In this document: positions 1-11,395 of the stretch, piece after piece | Layout: every line of letters begins with the position of its first letter | How positions within the stretch are numbered: the first letter of the stretch is position 1 | From: Aralia elata | Taxonomy: Eukaryota; Streptophyta; Magnoliopsida; Apiales; Araliaceae | DNA length: 64,000 nt | Assembly (NCBI GenBank): GCA_034770075.1 | Contig: CM068379.1 | Span: 38,447,130-38,511,129, forward strand | Reading direction: 5' to 3' | Notes under the pieces: generated by a model | Told to the model about the DNA's origin: nothing | Database searches by the model: none | What the model saw: the letters and a program-made list of their open reading frames with translations, nothing else | Position numbers and translations under genes: made by a program

Positions 1-1281
1 TGAGGCAAATGGCAAGGTAGAGACCTATAAGACCAGACCTGTTTAAAAGGTTTTTCAAGTCAAGGAGTTGACTGTGATAAAACCTTATTACCAGGTAATG
101 CTCAAGTCCATTTGGATTTTGCTTGTGATTGCAGCTTATTACGAAATCTGGCAAAATGGATGTGGAGACGCCCTTCCTCAATGAAAACTTGATGAGAATA
201 TATGTATGATACAGCCAGAGGAATTTGTTTCAAAGGTTGAAGCAAATCGTGTTTTAAGCTATAATGATCTATTGATGGATTGAAGCAAGCTTCTCAAAGA
301 TGGAACATTCGTTTTGATGAGACAATAAAAAGAGTTTGATTTTATCAAAAACGAGAATGAACCTAGTGTGTACAAAAGGGTCAGTGGGAGCACTGTGACA
401 TTCCTAGTATTATAGGTTGATATACTACTGATAAGGAATAACACATCAATGCTACAATCAGTAAAGATAAAATTGTCTAAACATTCCTCCATGAATGACT
501 TGGGAGGAGCATCCTATAAATTGGGGATATAAATCTATATAGATAGATTTAAAAGGATGTTCGACTTGACCCAAGGAACGTATATTCATTTAATGCTAAA
601 GGCGTTTAACATGGCAAACTCCAAGAGAGGTCTCATGATGATGAGCCATGGAGTGTATCTCTCTAAAATTGTCCCCAATTGAAAGAGAGATCGCATGAGT
701 TACTATCATGTATGCAATGAATATACTAGGCTTGATGTTGATCAGTCATATTCTGGAGATGATCACTGTAAGACAGTGATAAACATCTTTAGGTACTTAA
801 CCGGTACTGAAGATGTGATTATGATTCATGGTAGGTCTGAATTAAAACTAGAGGGCTAAACAGACTCAAGTTTCTCAGACTGACCAAGACGATAACAAAT
901 CCACTTTAAGGTAAATAGTTACCTTGAAAGGTGGTGCAGTGAATTAGAAAAGTTCCAAACAGCAAAGAGGTGTTGGTTTAGTGACAAAGACAAAGTATGT
1001 AGCTGTAAATGAAGCTGCAAGTTGATTGTTTGGATGAAACGTTCATTACAGAACTAGGAATAGTTCCTAAGTCTCATCTTGGATTCAAATAAGTGTTGCG
1101 GCATTTTCATTTGATTAGTGGAATCATTGAAAGAGGAAAAGTCACTATAGAGATAGTGGACTCTCGAGAACAAAATTGCATATCCATTTACTGAAGCTTT
1201 ATCCAAATAGCAGGATGATCGTCACTTAGAGAAGAAGGGTATTAGATACCATGGCGATTGGCTTTAGTGCAAGTGGGAGAT
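1..1281 (+). pseudogene. CoA: 3' part of copia pol (RT end and RNase H), degenerate
   Basis: This is the 3' end of a Ty1/copia pol, recognised by alignment to the better preserved copy at 13530-14760. The first 560 bases cover late reverse transcriptase; the part around 400-430 corresponds to the YVDD catalytic block, but reads stop-V-D-I, so the active site is destroyed. Bases from about 940 to 1230 correspond to the RNase H domain that ends at 14703 in CoB. Stops and indels occur throughout and no long sense frame survives. The 5' part of the element lies left of the window. It is followed by a polypurine tract and a 3' LTR, which fixes the strand. Confidence 0.8.
1269..1281 (+). promoter_or_regulatory. 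CoA polypurine tract
   Basis: The stretch GCAAGTGGGAGAT lies directly before the LTR terminus TGAAAG. The same tract precedes the CoB LTR at 14761-14771. In copia elements this tract primes plus-strand DNA synthesis. Confidence 0.75.
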
Positions 1282-3109
1282 TGAAAGTAGTATGCACACA
1301 AGCCAATCATATTTGATATGATGTAGCATATACTTTGTAATCTTATTCGTTTGTTAAAGGCATTTTACTTTATCTACATAGTGCTGTTATATTAAATGTG
1401 ATAAACCCATAGTTTTGAGCAATGCTTTTAGAATCATGATGGTGATCATGCTAATGAGATCTAAATTCTAGATAGCTCACAAACTAAAAGCGTTCATAAT
1501 CGATAGATTACTAAAAAGGGGATTAGTGAATCCGGATAGATTAGTACATACGTTGCTTGCTCTTACGAAGAGGATGATTGATCTCATAATCATTTGTGTG
1601 GAGATACTAAAGCAAGTATGTAGGTACTTATTAGAGAATAAGTTCACTGAACGTGGCTCGCTAAGGAATACCTAATGGAGTTTTACTCGCCTGTCAATAG
1701 GAATTCCTCTAGTGATAGTAGTACAAGTGATCCTTGGACTTGAGATCATCATAGTATCTTGTGTGTGATGAGTTATACTTTGACATGTCCCTTAAGACCC
1801 TTAGGGTATATCAAAGGGTATGATTTGGTATAATGAGTTGCACATGGAGATAGGTGAATGGTCAACAAATAACCTACCACTTCTAGTAAAAGGAGAGAAT
1901 GTCCTATGTGATTCGATAAATGACAACTCAGAAGTCTTTGGCCAAAGCAGAATGAAATTAGAAAGGAGTTTCTAATTTGCACTAATCAGAGTTATGCATT
2001 TGAGAATCGAAATGTATATAATTAAATAAAATAAGACTTGACAGTAATTCCATGACTTATATTTAATTGGGACATTGTATGGTAGAAGGATTGAATTGTA
2101 CGATAACTATTCACTGAAAGGTTCTTTTGTGATTAATGTTGAAATCTATATTATCTGGAAAGTCGTTGATCGCTAAGGGGGCTTACCCTTATTGTAGAAT
2201 AAATATTATTTATTTAAATAAATTAAATAGTTTAATTTATTTATTTAAATAAGATTAGAATTGTTCTAATTAATTTATTCACAACTGGTTTAATATGGAG
2301 AACCTAAAGGGTCATACCGCAAAAGGAAAATATTTGTTTAAGAAGTAAATGACATAATTGTAATAATAAGTTAAGTGTATTTAATTTAATCTATGGAGAT
2401 AAAATAAATTAAATAGATTAATATTTATTATTTAATATTTTGGAAATATTAAATATAAATTAATAAGAGGAGTCTTATTATTATTATTACCATTACTATT
2501 ATTTAATTCCTAATAGGGATTGAGAATTAATTAATAGAAGTACTCTCTCATGCATTTCTAATTGGATTAGGAGTATAATTAATTAAAGGAGTTTAATTAA
2601 AATAAAAACCCTAATCCTAAATAGTTTAGGAGGGTTCCCTATATCTATAAATAAGACGAATCTTATCATGATTTAGGGTTAGACCGTTACACACTCTTGC
2701 ATGAGAATTGTGGAGAGTACTTACAATTTCTATAGAGATAGAAACTAGGGTTTTGCCAACACCCAACTTCTTGAATACCTATTCTTCCTTGGTGGATCAC
2801 CTCTAGAGGCCAAACACTTGGGTGGCTAACGTTGATCAAATGAAGGAATTTAATCGGTAGAATTCAAGGAGAACGCGAAGGATTTGGAGATGAACTCGTA
2901 CCTGTGGAAGCATGGTTCTACAAGGGTATGATTCTCATACTTTATCTCTTTCGTTTAATTGATAATTGAGCACATGGACGATCATGGTGATGGTTTGTAT
3001 GAAATATTTTAAAATCCGTTTTATTGCGCTTCCGCACTATTTATGTAATTTGATTGCCTGTTCGCGCTATATACAAACCTAACAGTTCGCGCTATATACA
3101 AACATAACA
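1282..3109 (+). repeat. CoA 3' LTR
   Basis: This is a copia LTR of about 1.8 kb that starts TGAAAGTAGT and ends AACA. It is collinear with the CoB LTR (14772-16583) and with the CoC LTR (43679-46393, after removing its insertions). The last 25 bp are tandemly duplicated (3061-3085 and 3086-3110), so the terminus could be 3084 or 3109. Directly after it, the sequence enters the TkA 5' ORF, so the copia element appears to have inserted there. Confidence 0.85.
2646..2653 (+). promoter_or_regulatory. TATA box of CoA LTR
   Basis: TATAAATA lies about 1.36 kb into the LTR. The same octamer is kept at the same relative place in the CoB (16154) and CoC (45963) LTRs. Conservation in three copies supports it as the core promoter; the U3/R border would lie about 30 bp downstream. 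Confidence 0.6.
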
Positions 3110-3587
3110 GTATGATCGCAACATAGAGTTACAGGATAGGGTGGAGGAGTTAGAGGAGTAGGTGGCTGAGCGTTAGGCTGTTCTGGAGCAGAAGAATGGC
3201 GAGATTGAGGAGCTTGATATACGTATTAGGGACGTGGAGTGGAAGCTTGTTCAGGCAGAGAGCCAAAAGGAGGAGTTATCGGCTGAGGTAGAGAAACTGA
3301 AGAGTGAGCTGAGGGAAGAGTCCGCAAAATGTGCTAGAGCCGAGGACGCATGGATGAAGGTTAGTGATCATGCAGATCATGTTGAGGACGAGGTTCAGTC
3401 AAAAAAGATTAAAATGGAGGAGATGGATCATGTTTTTTACACAGCGATGGATAGAGCTCAGGATCGAGTTTTCCAATATCCAGTGTTGTTCAAGGATTTA
3501 CCGTGGTACGTGATAGATTGCAGGACGATGATTCGTATCATGGAGCAAGAGTGTGAAGAAGTCGTGCGACGTGGAATGTCTTTATAG
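3110..3587 (+). pseudogene. TkA extra 5' ORF (ORF0), coiled-coil, 5' truncated
   Basis: This is the 3' part of an ORF that precedes gag. From 3234 an open frame of 117 residues is rich in E, K and heptad-like leucines (motifs WKLVQAESQKEEL and VEKLKSEL), which suggests a coiled coil. The same ORF occurs in TkE (55746-56483) and, more diverged, on the minus strand in TkB (21840-22455). Stops at about 3160-3180 break the upstream part. Standard Tekay elements have a single gag-pol ORF, so this is an extra gene of unknown function. About 290 bp of non-coding leader follow before the gag start at 3882. Confidence 0.65.
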
Positions 3588-3881
3588 GTCACGAATAGCA
3601 TTAATAATAAGTTATTTTCTAAGAGAGTTAGTATGATGTAAATCTCAAATGAGATAAATAGTGGAATATGATGATGTAATCCTGGAATATTATGAATTCA
3701 GGATAGAGGATGTAAATAACTATGATGCTATCTATGTTATGTTTTGAAGCAGTAAATGAATAAAATACGGAAGTTTATTTGATGTACTATGTGCTAAATG
3801 TTGTTTATAAATGTTTAAGTTAAGGCTTAAATGTTTAAGTAATTGAGAAATAATCTAATAGCGCAAATTCTTAACAGTAAG

Positions 3882-4950
3882 ATGCCGCCAAGAAGAAGAC
3901 AGACACGTCAACAGACCCTTGAGAGATCCACAAATAACAAGGATGAAACCAACGCTAATCCAATGCAGCAGTTGGTGAATTTACTAATGGGAGCATTTGA
4001 AAATCAACCTCAAGCTCAAGCCACAACTTTTAAAGACTTCAAAGCGGTAGGACCCCCAGAATTTCAAGGGTCTATGAATCTAATTGAAGCTCAAACTTAG
4101 GCTATGGAGATGGAGAAAGTATTTGACGTCGCTAGGGTCAGCAAGGACCAGAAGACTGTGTTCACAACATTTATGCTTAAATCAGAAGCTAGTTACTGGT
4201 GGCAAGCTAACAAAACCCGAGTTGGTTAAGGGGTAGTTCGGTGGGAACGATTCAAGGAGATGTTTTTCGAAACTTATTTTCCGACGAGTGCACAAAATCA
4301 GATGAAAGTGCAATTTCTGGAGTTAAAGCAAGGTACGATGACGGTGCTTGAGTATACTGCAAGATTTAATGAATTGGCGAGGTTTACGCCATATCAAGTT
4401 AATACTAATGAGAGAAAGGCTAGAAGGTTCGAGCAGGGACTGAAGCCCTAGCTGTATAGTCGAGTTTCGATGTTTCAACTGAATTCGTTTGCAGCAGTGT
4501 TAGAGAAAGCGATTATCGCTGAAGGGGGAAGTGATGCTCTGTCTAAATACAACTAAGAGCAGAAGAAGAAGAAGAGTGAGAACGAGAATAAAGCAAGTGG
4601 TAGTCATGGTGGCATCAATCAAAAGAAGAAGTGGAATGACAGTACCTCTGGTGGCAGTCAGCAAGGAAATCAGAAGAAGAAGGTGGAGGTATGCAGAAAT
4701 TGTGGGAAAAATCACGTGGGTGTTTGCTTGAAGGGCAAGAGAGTATGCTTTAATTGTGGGAAAGAGGGCCACATTGCACCAAATTGTCCTAGTCCGAAGA
4801 AGGGTGCATATTTCACTTGCGGATCAAAGGATCACCTTGCTCAAGATTGCCCTAAGAAAGTTACAGGAGGAGCAAGCAGAGGAAAGGGAAACAACAGTGG
4901 TGGCAATTTGACTATCACTGGACCGATGCCGTTCAATCGACCTATCGCCC
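3882..4950 (+). pseudogene. TkA gag (capsid and zinc knuckles)
   Basis: The start at 3882 begins MPPRRRQTRQQ, the same start as TkE at 56762. The capsid region includes the typical stretch FLELKQGTMTVLEYTARFNE (about 4308-4370). The nucleocapsid region (4689-4860) has a CX2CX3HX4C knuckle, then a canonical CFNCGKEGHIAPNC knuckle, then a third in which the first Cys is changed (YFTCGSKDH). In-frame stops occur at 4098, near 4227, near 4449 and near 4552; several fit TGG to TAG or CAG to TAG changes. Gag would form the virus-like particle that packages the RNA. Confidence 0.8.
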
Positions 4951-5460
4951 GAACATTCAACATGACGGTGCAGGATGCTGTGCAGTCAAAGGATGTGGTG
5001 TCAGGTATTATTCCGGTCAATAGTGTAAATGCTTACGTATTATTTGACTTGGGTGCTACTTGTTCATTTATATCTAATGATTTTGCTAGGAAATTAGAGT
5101 TACCTCAGGAAGAGTTAGATTACCTTATGAGCATAAAAATTGTGAATAAGGAAGTAATTCCTGTTAAGTTTGTACACAAGAACTGCTGAGTAGATATTAA
5201 GCGTCATGTGATGACGGTAAACTTAATCCCAATTCGTCTTGGGGAGTTTGGCGTTATTTTGGGAATGGATTGGTTGTTCAACCATGGGACAGTTATTAAT
5301 TGCCAAAAGAAGTGTGTGAACCTTATGACTCCGTCAAAGGTTGTATTTTATGACAGCAAGTCACCTAGACAAACGAGTTATTTGACGATGTTGCAGGCCA
5401 AAAGATTGTTGAGGCAAGGGTGTGTAGGGTATCTAGCCTACATAGTTGATACACAGAAGG
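4951..5460 (+). pseudogene. TkA aspartic protease
   Basis: The region encodes NAYVLFDLGATCSFIS, where retropepsins have D-S/T-G-A; here the Ser/Thr is Leu (DLGA), so the active site is altered. Downstream is VILGMDWLFNHG (about 5250-5285), the usual gypsy protease end motif. A stop occurs at about 5187. TkE has DSGATCSF at the equivalent place, so the Leu is specific to this copy. The enzyme would mature the Gag-Pol polyprotein. Confidence 0.7.
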
Positions 5461-6838
5461 TGGGTGTGAAGTTAGATGAAATACCAATCGTTAGGGATTT
5501 TGCGGATGTGTTTCCTGATGATTTGCTAGGACTTCCACCGGATAGGGAAGTTGAGTTTGTAATCGATTTGGTACCAGGTACGGCACCAATATCGAAGGCC
5601 CCGTATAGAATGGCTCCAGTAAAAATGAAGGAGTTGATGGTACAACTACAAGAGTTGCTAGATAAGAAATATATTCAACCGAATGTGTCACCGTGGGGAG
5701 CGCCGGTTTTATTTGTCAAGAAGAAAGACGGATCAATGCGTCTTTGCATTGATTATAGAGAGTTGAACAAGGTCACGATTAAAAATAAGTATCCGTTACC
5801 AAGGATCGATGACCTGTTTGATCAGCTGAAGGGAGCGAGATATTTTTCAAAGATAGATCTGTGAAGTGGGTACCAACAGTTGAAGGTGAGAAAGGAAGAT
5901 ATACCAAAAACAGCATTCCGAACTAGATATGGCCACTATGAGTTTTTGGTTATGTCATTTGGTTTAACAAACGCACCTGCAACGTTTATGAATTTGATGA
6001 ATAGAGTGTTTAAACCATATTTGGATAAGTGGGTGGTGGTATTTATAGACGATATATTAGTTTACTCAAAAACTCGGGAAGAGCATGCAGAACACTTGCG
6101 ATTGACGTTAGAGTCGTTAAGAAAAGAGAAGATGTATGCGAAATTCTCCAAATGCAAATTTTAGTTGGAGCGTGTTCAATTCCTTGGGCATGTTATTGAT
6201 AAAAACGGGATTTCGGTGGATCCGGCGAAAGTGGAAGCTGTGATGAACTGGGATCAGCCGAAAACACTGTCAGAAGTAAGGAGTTTCTTGGGATTGGCGG
6301 GTTATTATAGGCGTTTTATTCAAGATTTCTCCAGGATCGCCACTCCATTGGCGAATTTGACAAGGAAATCGGTGAGTTTTCATCGCGAAGAAAGTTTTCA
6401 GGAGTTAAAGAGACATTTGAGTTCAGCACCTGTGTTATCTTTACCGGATAATACAGGAAATTTTGTGGTGTATAGTGATGCATCGCACAAGGGGCTAGGT
6501 TGCATGCTTATGCAGAACGGTAAGATTATTGCGTATGCATCGCGTCAATTAAAAGATTATGAGAAAGGGTATCCGACCCATGATTTGGAGTTAGCCGCGG
6601 TGGTGTTTGCTTTAAAAATTTGGAGGCACTATCTCTATAGCAAAAAATATGAAATATATACAAACCATAAAAGTTTGAAATATATTTTCACACAGAAGGA
6701 TTTGAATATGCGTCAGAGAAGGTGGTTGGAGCTTATCAAAGATTATGACTGTGAGATTCTTTACCATCCGAGTAAAGCAAATGTGGTTGTCGACGCCTTA
6801 AGCAGAAAGGGTTGGAAGAAATTATCGTTGCTAACCGC
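5461..6838 (+). pseudogene. TkA reverse transcriptase and RNase H
   Basis: RT motifs appear in order: KKYIQPNVSPWGAPVLFVKK, MRLCIDYRELNKVT, FSKIDL, then FGLTNAPATFMNLMN and the catalytic FIDDILVYSK near 6040. A linker with FLGHVIDKNGISVDP leads to RNase H, with VVYSDASHKGLG and HDLELAAVVFALKIWRHYL. The third RNase H acidic residue, usual in TDHKSL, is Asn here (TNHKSL). Stops at 5862 (expected Arg) and 6162 (expected Trp in KFWLE) interrupt an otherwise well preserved frame. This enzyme pair copies element RNA into DNA. Confidence 0.85.
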
Positions 6839-8368
6839 TCAGGAGAAGCTTATTTCAGAAATGGCCAAATTGGAGCTAGAAGTAAAATATTCGAGAGAGA
6901 GTCGGAGGGAAAACTCTTCCAGATGGAAACTCGTCTAACTTTGTTAGACAAGGTTAAGAAAGCACAACTCCAGGATGAGGAGTGTAAGAAGATAAGGACA
7001 AGAATGTCTGAAGGAGAGAATATTAAATTCAAAGTTGATACTGAAGGGTTACTGAGATTTGAAGGTAGAATTTGGGTACCACCATTACCGGAAGTTAGGG
7101 AGGAGATCTTGCACGAGGCTCACAATTCGAAATATTCGATTCACCCGGGAAGCACTAAAATATACCAAGACCTTTGTCAGCATTTTTGGTGGCCGAATAT
7201 AAAACGCGAAGTTGTTGAATGTGTTGCGAAGTGTTTAACTTGTCAGAAAGTTAAAGCAGAGCATCAAAGACCCAATGGTTTGTTGCAACCATTGGAAATC
7301 CCAGAATGGAAATGGGAGCATATCATGATGGATTTTGTGGTAGGTCTTCCAGCTACTCAGAAGGGTTACGACGCAATTTGGGTAATAGTGGATCGACTGA
7401 CGAAGTCAGCTCACTTCTTGTCGATTAAAATCAAATTTAAATTAGATCAGTTGGCAAAGTTGTATGTTAAGGAGATTGTTTCACGACACGGTGTTCCATT
7501 GTTAATTATGTCTGATCGAGATCCGCGTTTCACATCAAACTTCTGGAGGAGTTTACAGGAGCGTATGGGAACACAATTAAGAATGAGTACCGCATACCAT
7601 TCACAAACCGATGGACAAAGTGAGAGAACAATCCAGACCTTGGAAGATATGTTGCGAGCTTGTGTCATGGACTTCAAAGGGAACTGGGATGACCATTTAC
7701 CACTGGTAGAGTTTGCTTACAACAACAGCTATCACACGAGTATTGGCATGCCACCTTACGAAGCGTTATACTGAAGAAAGTACAGAACTCAATTATGTTG
7801 GGATGAGGTCAATGAACGTCGTCTTCTGGGTCCGGAGTTGGTGCAGCAGACGACAGAAATCATCAGAATAATAAGAGCTAGATTATCAGCAGCTCAAGAC
7901 AAGCAGAAGAAATACGCGGATCAGCATCGTCAAAATCGCGAATTTGAAGTCGACAATTTCGTTTTCTTAAAAGTGTCTCCCTGGAAGGGGAAAATAAGAT
8001 TTGGTAAAAAGGGCAAGTTGAGTCCAAGGTTCATTGGACCTTTTGAGGTGCTGAAGCGGATAGGGGAGGTAGCCTATGAGGTAGCTTTACCTCTAGAGTT
8101 AGAACATATTCACAATGTCTTCCATGTTTCGGTACTACGACTGTACAAAGCTGATTATAAACATGTTATAGAATACGAACCCTTACAGTTTGAGAAAGAT
8201 CTGTCCTATGAAGAGGTTCTAATTCAGATAGTGGATAGGAAAGAACAAGTTCTCCGGAATAAAGTTATACTATCTGTAAAGGTGATATGGAGGAATCACA
8301 CTACTGAGGAAGCTATGTGGGAACTCGAAGACAAAATGATGAAGAATTACCTTGAGTTATTTGTTTAG
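6839..8368 (+). pseudogene. TkA integrase with C-terminal chromodomain
   Basis: After a frame change near 6840, the integrase zinc-binding region reads HNSKYSIHPGSTK then CLTCQKVKAEHQ. The catalytic core follows with MMDFVVGLP (first Asp), MSDRDPRF (second Asp) and GQSERTIQTL (Glu). A stop at about 7772 separates it from FHVSVLRLYK and a chromodomain-like end (VKVIWRNHTTEEAMWELE), which stops at 8366. The C-terminal chromodomain places the element in the chromovirus group (Tekay/Del type) and in such elements steers insertion to heterochromatin. Confidence 0.85.
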
Positions 8369-8380
8369 TGTATATATAGC

Positions 8381-8478
8381 GATTCTGGGGACAAAATCTT
8401 TTTAAGGAGGAAAGGATGTAACAGATGGGTTAATTGCGTTGTGATTCTGGGGACAAAATCCTTTGAAGGAGGGAAGAA
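8381..8478 (+). promoter_or_regulatory. TkA duplicated polypurine tract before 3' LTR
   Basis: Two copies of a 45-bp unit (8381-8425 and 8443-8487) each read GATTCTGGGGACAAAATC, then an AAGGAGG purine run, then ATGTAAC. The second copy carries the real PPT/LTR boundary. The same duplication, with a 62-bp period, is in TkD and TkE. Confidence 0.7.
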
Positions 8479-11395
8479 TGTAACGAATGTAGTTTTCATA
8501 ATTATTAAAATATTTATTGGATTAAATTAATATTTGTATTGATATATATATATATATATATATATATTCTAAATAAATATTTGATGGAATTATGGTGGGA
8601 TAATTTATCTACGTGTATTATATTAATTGTTATTTTAGTGATGATTTGATGGTTACTCAAATTTAATTTAATAATTAAATTGGATGATTTATTTGAATAA
8701 ATGATTTATTTGAATAAAATGATTTATGTGAATTAGTTTATAATTGGCCAAAAAGAAGTTATAATTTAGCTAATAGAGTTTAATTGAATTCGTTAATTGA
8801 TAAGTTTAATTTAAATGAAGTGTGACATTTGAACTATGTGATAAAGGGGATTATTAAAATAAATTAAAAGGAGATAGGATTGAGTTAGCCAAACAAGGTC
8901 TTGAGACCCGTGGTTGGTAAAAAAGGTTTATTATATATGGGTTTAGCCAAACAAGGCTTAGACCCTTGGGTTTTGTTAACTGATAATTCTTTTGGGGTTT
9001 GGTAACTGATAGAGTCACGTTAAAACTAAACCATTAGTTCAGTTCTTAAGTCTAAGAGAAGAGATCATAGTTTTTAGCAGAGTATAGAGAGAATTGAGGG
9101 TAAGTTCTGGAAATTCAAGAGGAAGTAGGAGGATTGCTAGCCATTCCAATCATCATCTATTCTTGGACTAAGAAAAATTAAGAGGTAATTGTTCAACTAT
9201 AAACTCTTATTTGTGTTTTCTTAAAATTACTGCTCTGTGGAATTCTTGATAAAATAAATTGTTGAGGATTGACTAAATGTTGATCATATAGATTAATAAG
9301 TATGTATAATTGATTATAAGGTATTTATAAATTATTTTGCGGTAATCAAACTTGTGTAATTGTATGAAATAAGAGGAATTAGACTTTTGTAATCACTGTG
9401 TTCATTATGGTTTGCCTTAAGGCCAAAATTGATGGATTATTGGTTAATAGAATGTTAAATTGATAGTTGCTTGTTATAATTCGCTGAGATACGAAGAGAA
9501 CGATAGCTAAACGGATTGAATTGGTTAAGAAACGAGTTCACAGTGATTGATTACGCTAAATGTATCAAAACATGATAATAAGGTATAAACAATGAATTTT
9601 TAACCTTTAAATTAGTTGTTTAGATTGTCTATGATACTGAAATCGTTGTGTATATAATAGATTTTGGCTTTATAACGCATATGATGTGTGGGTAGTAATT
9701 AAATTGGTGAATTGTGAAAAAACTTTGGCCAAATTTGGCATTTTCTGTGTTCTTCGCGAACTGCAGGAACTGACATTCGGGTCCACTGCCCCGGCGGTAG
9801 AAATATATTAGGATTAGCGCCCCGGTGGTGTCCCCGCCCCGGTGGTGTCCCCGCCCCGGCGGTATAAATGAACTAGTTTTATCGCCCCGGCGGTGTCTTC
9901 GCTCCGACGCCCAAATTGAACTAAATTCAACCGCCCCGATGGTAGCCTCGCCCCAGCGGGAATTTTGTGAAGGAAATGTACCGCCCCGGTGGTGGAACAG
10001 GAAATGAAAATTTTCCTTTTTCTTTGTGCTCATGTTATATTATCATATGCATGTTTAAAGCTTAGACTAAGGTATTAAATAAATAATAAGATTCTATGAT
10101 GGATGATAAGCAAATACCTATTGATTATCAGATGACAATTGAGATATTAAAATGAAATTGGATGAGAATGAATCCTAAAGTGTTTATAATATTGTAATTA
10201 ATCATTGTTACTGTTTTATAAACGGAATGTATAGGTTGATTAAGGAACGTGAATTTTAATTTGTAATCTACGCACGAGGCAAGTTTTCTACCCTTAATCT
10301 TTTTATTTCATTGAAAGCAAGTTCTTTTATCCCTGTCTTGATTAAAATGTCGCAGCTTTCTTACTTTACTTTCATTGAGAAAGTTTTTAACCTTGGCTCT
10401 TTTATTGTTCAGCAAGGTTATTTAAATTGATGTAATACTGATATTCTTTTGAAAAGCATTTCAATTCTTCTGAAAACGTTATCTTGATAAATGAAAATTG
10501 TTCAATTGTTAAACATTGATATCTAATCATTGCTATAATATCTTGTTCAAGATTACTTATTATCAAACCTTGAATGATTATTGAAACCATTTTGATTCAA
10601 CTAGTCCATAGTTGATGTGCGTTCCAAAGACTTGGATTTTCTTCGAAACTGTTCTAATCCAAATTTCTTTTGGTACGGACTCCGATGTCAGATCTGAGAT
10701 GAACAACCCTAATATAGGGGAATAAGTTACGCAATAACCTTAAGGTGTATGTGCACATTACATTGTACGAAGGGCTGATCCTCCGGAGTACGAGATGGTA
10801 GTCCTATAGTCTATAAGACTGTTACAAGTTACAGTAGAAATACTCGTTAACCTAAGGACATAGTTCATGGTCTTGTGACCCTCAGATGTACTTTCAATCT
10901 CGAAACATAAAAAGTAAAGTTTCTTATCGAGCGAACAAGTTCTTCATCTATGTTTAGTTGAATTTAGAAAGGTTTATATTATTCATTTGAAATTATTCAT
11001 CGATTGTTCATATGATATTATTGTTATCTTTGTGGGCAATTGTTTACTCACTCTTGCATAAATATTTGCAGCTAAGAATGGAAAGACAGATGAGCCGTCC
11101 ACGAGCAAGGGCAAGATGAATAACTGAAGAAGATTAGTTTAAAGTTTAAACAATTTGAATTATGTAATGGACTTAATTTTATTATGATATTCCGCTGTTA
11201 TGATGTAATAATTAAGGTTAGATTACCTGGGATCGCATTGGTTATGTAATCAAACTTGGTTTGGATTATGTAATTTTTATTTATTTTACTATGTTTGGTT
11301 TATATTACCTTTGCCATGGGTAGTTAGATGTGATTATGAAGTATCGTGAGCACTAGATCCGTGGGATTTAAGTACCCGGATTTGGGGGTGTCACA
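8479..11395 (+). repeat. TkA 3' LTR
   Basis: This 2.9-kb LTR starts TGTAACGAATG and ends GGGGGTGTCACA; the TkE LTR has the same ends. It contains an (AT)n run near 8544-8568, two CCAAACAAGG motifs about 50 bp apart (near 8892 and 8947), and a GC-rich island at 9753-9996. I see no gene in it; the 134-residue minus-strand frame at 9629-10033 runs through the island and is not conserved. Confidence 0.85.
9753..9996 (+). other. GC-rich palindromic-unit island in TkA LTR
   Basis: Nine copies of a unit like CCGCCCCGGCGGT start (at the GCCCCGG core) at 9788, 9819, 9836, 9853, 9884, 9901 (decayed), 9933, 9950 and 9983. Spacings are 31, 17, 17, 31, 17, 32, 17 and 33 bp. AT-rich spacers of about 19 bp separate the partners that are 31-33 bp apart. 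A perfect palindrome TTCGCGAA lies at 9753, 35 bp before the first unit. Confidence 0.7.

Larger units (their letters stand above)
3110..11395 (+). mobile_element. TkA: Tekay/Del-type Ty3/gypsy element, 5' part outside the window
   Basis: This gypsy chromovirus holds an extra 5' ORF, gag, protease, RT, RNase H, integrase, a C-terminal chromodomain and a 2.9-kb 3' LTR. Its left edge is cut at 3110 by the CoA LTR; its own 5' LTR and leader should lie left of the window. Its 3' LTR ends TCACA at 11395 and abuts copia gag sequence, so TkA sits inside CoB. Multiple stops and at least one frameshift (near 6840) make it inactive. Confidence 0.85.

Noticed and set aside
9629..10033. 134-residue minus-strand ORF in the TkA LTR
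   Set aside because: It runs through the GC-rich island, where stops are rare by composition, and no counterpart is found in other Tekay LTRs.
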